The translations under genes and the position numbers were made by a program. DNA of 64,000 bases from NCBI RefSeq assembly GCF_034930985.1, contig NZ_JAYGIM010000009.1, positions 256,001-320,000 of the forward strand, written 5' to 3'. The stretch comes from Arcicella lustrica. GTDB taxonomy: Bacteria; Bacteroidota; Bacteroidia; Cytophagales; Spirosomataceae. Below, piece by piece: positions 60,093 to 64,000 of the stretch (within the stretch, counting starts at the first letter, position 1; each line of letters starts with the position of its first letter). Below the pieces are notes generated by a model that ran no database searches, was not told the origin of the DNA, and was given only the letters and a program-made list of their open reading frames with translations.

Positions 60093-60130
60093 TTAATCTG
60101 TTTTTAGTGTTTACTAATCTGTAAATATCT

Positions 60131-61849
60131 ATGCTTTTACAACCCATAGTTAATCTTGTAGAAATTCTTTCGAGAAAAGATGTTAATCATGCCATCATTT
60201 CTCCCGGTTCAAGAAATGCTCCGTTGACGATTGCTTTGGTTCGTCATCCAGATATTAAAACGCTATCAATTTCTGACGAACGTTCGGCTGCTTTCATTGC
60301 CATGGGAATGGCGCAAAACCTTAAAAAACCTGTTGCAATTTGTTGTACTTCTGGCTCGGCAGCTTATAATTATGCACCAGCCGTTGCGGAAGCTTTTTTT
60401 CAGGAAATTCCTCTGATTATTCTTACTGCAGATAGACCTAAAGAGTGGATTCATCAACATGATGGACAAACGATTTATCAAACAGATATTTTTGGAAAAC
60501 ATGTAAAGCAAAGCTTTGAAATAGGAGCAGATTATAGTCATCCTGATGCTATTTGGCATATTGAGCGTACAATAAATCATGCTGTTAATTTGGCAAATAC
60601 TTTTCCAAAAGGACCAGTTCATATTAATATTCCATTAAGAGAGCCTTTTTATCCTGCTGAAAATGAGCAGATTAATTTTGATAATGACGTTAGAGTTATT
60701 GAAAGATTAGATACAGAAAATATACTTTCAAAAGAAGTGTGGGTATCTCTTTTACAAAGTATTGAACAATATGATAGAGTGTTAATTGCTGGTGGACAAA
60801 GCGAATATAATCCAGCTTTAACTGCCGTTTTACAGAAATTACAAGATGAATTTAACTTCCCAATCCTTGGTGATGCTATTGCTAATTTGAAATTTGATGT
60901 AATCTCAAATCATGATATTTTTCTGAATCAAGAGACAGATAATCTAAGACCAGAACTCTTAATTACTTTTGGAAAATCCTTTATTTCAAAGAGCTTTAAA
61001 ACTTTTTTGCGTAAAAATAAAGCCATTGTACATTGGCATTTAAGTCTTGATAATCACTTGATTGATACTTTTCAATCTTTGACGAAAGTAATTCCTGTTC
61101 AGCCTCTGTACTTTTTTGAGAAACTACTTGAAGATGTTGATTTCGAACAATTTAGAAATGGGGATGACGAAGAAAGAGATGGGAGTTATTTAAATGAATG
61201 GAAAAAAAATGATTTTAAAGCTAAGAGTTATCTTGAACATTTCTTTTTAGCAGATTTTCATCAAAAGCAACTCAATGAATTTTATGCGATTAAGAAATTA
61301 TTAGATGCCTTGCCAGCTAATAGTCAATTACACTTAGCGAATTCTATGTCGGTTCGTTATGCAAATTATATCGGTACTGCTTCTGAAAAACAAATAGAAA
61401 CCTTTGCCAACAGAGGGACAAGTGGAATTGATGGTTGTGTAAGCACTGCTTTGGGTGCTGCTTTGAGTACGGATAAATTAATTTATTTGTTAATCGGTGA
61501 CTTAGCTTTCTTTTATGACAGAAATGCTCTTTGGAATCGTTATATTCCTAATAATCTGCGTATTATTTTAATCAACAATCACGGAGGTGGAATTTTTAGA
61601 ATGATTGATGGTCCAAGTAAACAAGCTGAATTAGCAGATTATTTTGAAACGGTTCAATCTTATAACGCTGAAAAAACTGCTTTAGAAGCTGATGTAGCAT
61701 ATTTTAATGCTAAAACAGTGGATGAGTTTCATGCTTTATCAACAGCCTTCCTTGAACCTGATGGAAAAGCGAAAATTTTTGAAATTGAAACTGATAGCGT
61801 TTATAATACTGAAATATTCAAACAATTTAAGGCTGGCTTTTCAGCCTAG
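60131..61849 (+). CDS. menD: SEPHCHC synthase MenD
   Basis: ThDP-dependent 2-succinyl-5-enolpyruvyl-6-hydroxy-3-cyclohexene-1-carboxylate synthase of menaquinone synthesis, 572 residues. HAIISPGSRNAPLTIAL at about 20-36, the ThDP Glu in SISDERSAAFIAMGMAQ near 55, AICCTSGSAAYNYAPA, and the C-terminal NRGTSGIDGCVSTALGAAL and ThDP/Mg region GDLAFFYDRNALWN. No other men genes are in this window. Starts 90 bases after the tRNA; separate promoter likely. Confidence 0.96.
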   Translation: MLLQPIVNLVEILSRKDVNHAIISPGSRNAPLTIALVRHPDIKTLSISDERSAAFIAMGMAQNLKKPVAICCTSGSAAYNYAPAVAEAFFQEIPLIILTADRPKEWIHQHDGQTIYQTDIFGKHVKQSFEIGADYSHPDAIWHIERTINHAVNLANTFPKGPVHINIPLREPFYPAENEQINFDNDVRVIERLDTENILSKEVWVSLLQSIEQYDRVLIAGGQSEYNPALTAVLQKLQDEFNFPILGDAIANLKFDVISNHDIFLNQETDNLRPELLITFGKSFISKSFKTFLRKNKAIVHWHLSLDNHLIDTFQSLTKVIPVQPLYFFEKLLEDVDFEQFRNGDDEERDGSYLNEWKKNDFKAKSYLEHFFLADFHQKQLNEFYAIKKLLDALPANSQLHLANSMSVRYANYIGTASEKQIETFANRGTSGIDGCVSTALGAALSTDKLIYLLIGDLAFFYDRNALWNRYIPNNLRIILINNHGGGIFRMIDGPSKQAELADYFETVQSYNAEKTALEADVAYFNAKTVDEFHALSTAFLEPDGKAKIFEIETDSVYNTEIFKQFKAGFSA

Positions 61850-61854
61850 TTGAT

Positions 61855-61895
61855 AACAAAAAAGACTTTACGACGAGCGTAAAGTCTTTTTTGTT
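61855..61895. terminator. Bidirectional terminator
   Basis: Perfect 18-base arms (61855-61872, 61878-61895) with a 5-base loop; the right arm overlaps the stop of the convergent TPR lipoprotein gene. Confidence 0.9.
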
Positions 61896-62796
61896 ATTTA
61901 ATTTCTATACTGTTATCAAGCTTTTTGGCTTCTGTAAATTTGGCTTGAGCTTCCGCTTCTTTTCCGATTTTTCTAAAATAATAGCCTAAATTCCTCAGTG
62001 TATAAGCGTTTTGTGGGTTAATTCTCAAGGAGCGTTCCAAGGTTTCTTTCGCTTGTTCTAGTTTGCCAATCTGTAATAAAATGTATCCATAATTATTCAA
62101 ATAAATGGCATCTGTTGGTTTTATAGCGATGGCTTGCTCTGAAAATACTTTTGCTTCTTGAAATTTTTGCTCTTCTGAAAGTATAAAAGCAAGATTGTTC
62201 AAAGCAAAATCTTGTTTTGGATTAATGGCGATTGCCTTCTGAAAATCTTTCTTCGCTAAATCATACTGCTTATTTTCAAAGTAAATAAAACCATGATTTG
62301 AATAAGCTTCAGCATTTTTTGGATTGATTCTCAATGCTTTCTCATAATCTGCCGTAGCACCTGATGAATTATTCAACTGTACTTTTACATTTCCCAAGCT
62401 CACAAAGTAAAAAGAAGAATCTTTAAAAAGAACGGCTATTTTCTCTAAATCCACCAAACTGTTTTGGAAATCACCTTTCTGGAAAAATATTTCTGAACGA
62501 TTGTAATAAGCTTCCCAGTACTTTTTATCAAGCTCAATGGCTTTATCTAAATCTACCAAAGCTTCATCAAGTTTATCTAACTTCTGATAAGCCAAAGCTC
62601 TGTTATTGAAGGCATCTGCAAAATCTGGATTTTGAATAATGGCTTCATCGAACCAATGAATGGCTTCTTGGTACTCTTTATCTTTTAATTTATAATTACC
62701 TCTTTGAAAGAATTTGATGGCTTCTTCTTTTTTATCAGCTCCGCAAGAGAAAAGAATCAGGCAAGAGAGTATGAATAGGATTGATTTATTTTTCAC
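61894..62796 (-). CDS. TPR-repeat lipoprotein
   Basis: 300 residues. Lipoprotein signal (LFILSCLILFSCGADKK) with lipidation Cys at about 18, then seven or eight consecutive 34-residue TPR units from about 25 to the end; conserved patches such as KDKEYQEAIHWFDEAI, NNRALAYQKLDKLDEALVDL and EAYSNHGFIYFENKQYDLAK are clear. Periplasmic protein-interaction scaffold; partner unknown. The start codon is GTG at 62796. Confidence 0.88.
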   Translation of the reverse strand: MKNKSILFILSCLILFSCGADKKEEAIKFFQRGNYKLKDKEYQEAIHWFDEAIIQNPDFADAFNNRALAYQKLDKLDEALVDLDKAIELDKKYWEAYYNRSEIFFQKGDFQNSLVDLEKIAVLFKDSSFYFVSLGNVKVQLNNSSGATADYEKALRINPKNAEAYSNHGFIYFENKQYDLAKKDFQKAIAINPKQDFALNNLAFILSEEQKFQEAKVFSEQAIAIKPTDAIYLNNYGYILLQIGKLEQAKETLERSLRINPQNAYTLRNLGYYFRKIGKEAEAQAKFTEAKKLDNSIEIK

Positions 62797-62977
62797 TAAT
62801 ATTAATGTGTTTGTTTGTATGAGACTATGTTTAATCTTTGAATAAAATTTTTACATTCAATTTCGGCTTCAAAATTACTACAAATTGTTGAGAACGACTC
62901 ATGCTAATTATTTTCAATAGTTTTTTGAAAAATTAGGAAGACTGACGTTGAAACTATGACTTTAACGCTTTTGTTTC

Positions 62978-62985
62978 TAATTTTG
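62978..62985 (+). promoter_or_regulatory. -7 element (TAATTTTG) of the cyclophilin gene
   Basis: Exact TAnnTTTG, 45 bases before the ATG at 63031; no clear -33 box at the right spacing. Confidence 0.5.
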
Positions 62986-63030
62986 TGGGGGCAGTTCACT
63001 GCCTTTATTTAAACTTTAAAAAATATTACA

Positions 63031-63477
63031 ATGATTAAAGCTGAAATGCTAACCGACAAAGGTTTGATGGTGATAGAATTTTACGAGCAAGATGCTCCAA
63101 TTCATGTTAAAAACTTTGTTGATTTATCAAAAAGTGGATTTTACGATGGCGTAACATTTCATAGAGTTTTACCTGATTTCGTGATTCAAGGTGGAGACCC
63201 AACTGGTACTGGTGGCGGTGGTCCTGGCTATACTATTCCTTGTGAATTAACTGGAAACAATCAATACCATGACCGTGGCGTTTTATCGATGGCTCACCGT
63301 GGAAGAAATACTGGTGGTTCTCAGTTCTTTATCTGCCATAGCCGTAGAAATACTGCTCACTTAGACCGTAACCATACTTGTTTTGGTAAAGTTGTTGAAG
63401 GTTTAGAGGTAATCGATGCGATTCGTGAAGGTGATGTAATTCAAAAAATTACTATTATCGAAGACGTAGTAGCTTAA
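63031..63477 (+). CDS. Cyclophilin-type peptidyl-prolyl isomerase
   Basis: 148 residues, cytosolic PpiB-like. Active-site blocks FHRVLPDFVIQGGDPTGTGGG (key residues FHRV and FVIQGGDPTG), GVLSMAHRGRNTGGSQFFI and LDRNHTCFGKVVEGLEV are all present. No signal peptide. The small gene at 63503 follows 25 bases after the stop and may be cotranscribed. Confidence 0.94.
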   Translation: MIKAEMLTDKGLMVIEFYEQDAPIHVKNFVDLSKSGFYDGVTFHRVLPDFVIQGGDPTGTGGGGPGYTIPCELTGNNQYHDRGVLSMAHRGRNTGGSQFFICHSRRNTAHLDRNHTCFGKVVEGLEVIDAIREGDVIQKITIIEDVVA

Positions 63478-63502
63478 TTCACACAATTTAAATTTATCTG
63501 AT

Positions 63503-63745
63503 ATGTACTTTATTGGCGAGTTGAAAGGTTCTAGTCCTGATTTGAAAATTTCATTATATAAATGGAATTCAAAGTTTTTTGTAAAATTCGAAACCCCCGA
63601 TTTGGAACAAGTCTATAAAATTTCAGAAATGGATGTTTCAGAAGACGAAATTCGAGCAATGGTGAGCGAAGAATTTATCGAAAAAATAATTACTCGTTTT
63701 AAAGAAATGTATCAAGATTTAGGTGAATTGATGGGTGATTACTGA
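63503..63745 (+). CDS. Small hypothetical protein
   Basis: 80 residues, not recognised. Starts MYFIGELKGSSPDLKISLYK and contains KFFVKFETPDLEQVYKISEM, reading as a four-strand sheet, then an acidic C-terminal helix (VSEDEIRAMVSEEFIEKIIT). Amino-acid composition, ATG start and spacing behind the cyclophilin gene support a real gene, followed by a clear terminator. Confidence 0.7.
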   Translation: MYFIGELKGSSPDLKISLYKWNSKFFVKFETPDLEQVYKISEMDVSEDEIRAMVSEEFIEKIITRFKEMYQDLGELMGDY

Positions 63746-63783
63746 GAATTTATCAGGAGAATAAAATAGATTCTTTATTGCTA

Positions 63784-63820
63784 AAAAGGCTTCTTGCGAC
63801 AAACAAGAAGCCTTTTGATT
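63784..63820 (+). terminator. Terminator after the cyclophilin unit
   Basis: Perfect 13-base arms (AAAAGGCTTCTTG / CAAGAAGCCTTTT) with a 7-base loop. Confidence 0.9.
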
Positions 63821-63906
63821 TTAACGAAGAGATAAAAAGCGTCATCGGAGACATCATTTGTGATTCCAATGAGATGAAAAGGGGAGTGTTCACAGAACTG
63901 TGTCAT

Positions 63907-63952
63907 TTGATTTATTGAGTTAGGGGGCTAGCCCCCTAACTCAATAAATCAA
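63907..63952. repeat. 46-bp perfect palindrome without spacer
   Basis: The two 23-base halves are exact reverse complements with no loop. The centre is GGGGGCTAGCCCCC, flanked by TTATTGAGTTA / TAACTCAATAA. No gene surrounds it within the window. Confidence 0.9.
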
Positions 63953-64000
63953 CTTGTGAAATTCTATCATCAAATGTAATCATTAATTCTGCAAGGATGT

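Overview
The window looks like a chromosomal segment of an AT-rich Bacteroidota, most likely a Cytophagales (Emticicia/Arcicella/Spirosoma-like) bacterium. The evidence is a short (287 aa) primary sigma factor, promoters of the TTTG-N19-TAnnTTTG type, a secreted M43 protease with a type IX secretion C-terminal domain, a DUF3127 protein, menaquinone synthesis (MenD), an ArsS/carboxymuconolactone-decarboxylase pair and weak or absent Shine-Dalgarno sequences. The genus is inference only; no 16S gene is present.

Layout. 0-5.4 kb: folE-queD, then a GH109 glycosidase followed by a GHMP sugar kinase and a sugar nucleotidyltransferase, which could form an N-acetylgalactosamine release and activation route. 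5.4-11.3 kb: an accessory, repeat-rich island. It holds inverted repeats, a 42-bp tandem array in front of an unrecognised 300-aa gene, a very AT-rich SIR2-STAND-TPR gene that looks like a 5'-truncated defence protein, an 84-bp array and a nested palindrome. 11.3-21.6 kb: S10 peptidase, class III aminotransferase, thioredoxin, TPR lipoprotein, dnaE, SPFH protein and an SDR protein that lacks the catalytic Tyr. 21.6-23.6 kb: a second, decayed 42-bp array followed by a full-length paralogue of the 300-aa gene, then a 43-bp-armed inverted repeat. 23.6-30.5 kb: CoA transferase, GH43, SGNH hydrolase, deoxynucleoside kinase, a BlaI/BlaR1 pair with three operators, and tRNA-Leu. 30.6-40.8 kb: DUF3127, an AarF kinase/TetR pair, M43 protease, PhoH, DnaB, RlmD, SDR and a BatE-like protein. 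40.9-46.6 kb: four identical tRNA-Lys genes, ohr-ohrR, a phosphotransferase, a thioredoxin-like protein, a TetR/SDR pair flanked by identical palindromes, HxlR and DoxX. 46.6-53.8 kb: M1 peptidase, the ArsS operon followed by a 21-bp array, holA-acpH, slyD and a dCMP deaminase. 53.9-63.7 kb: rpoD, pnp, rpsO, LptF/G, a START-like protein, a CAU tRNA, menD, a TPR lipoprotein, a cyclophilin and a small hypothetical gene.

Most of the window is housekeeping, with strong bidirectional hairpin terminators between convergent genes. The least explained signal is the pair of paralogous 300-303 aa proteins (helical N-terminal region plus a carboxypeptidase-regulatory-like C-terminal domain, no signal peptide). 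Each lies 150-240 bp downstream of an intergenic array with a 42-bp period. Two other intergenic arrays have periods of 84 and 21 bp, so all four arrays are multiples of about two helical turns. Whether this is a functional system or a lineage-specific repeat habit cannot be decided from this window alone.
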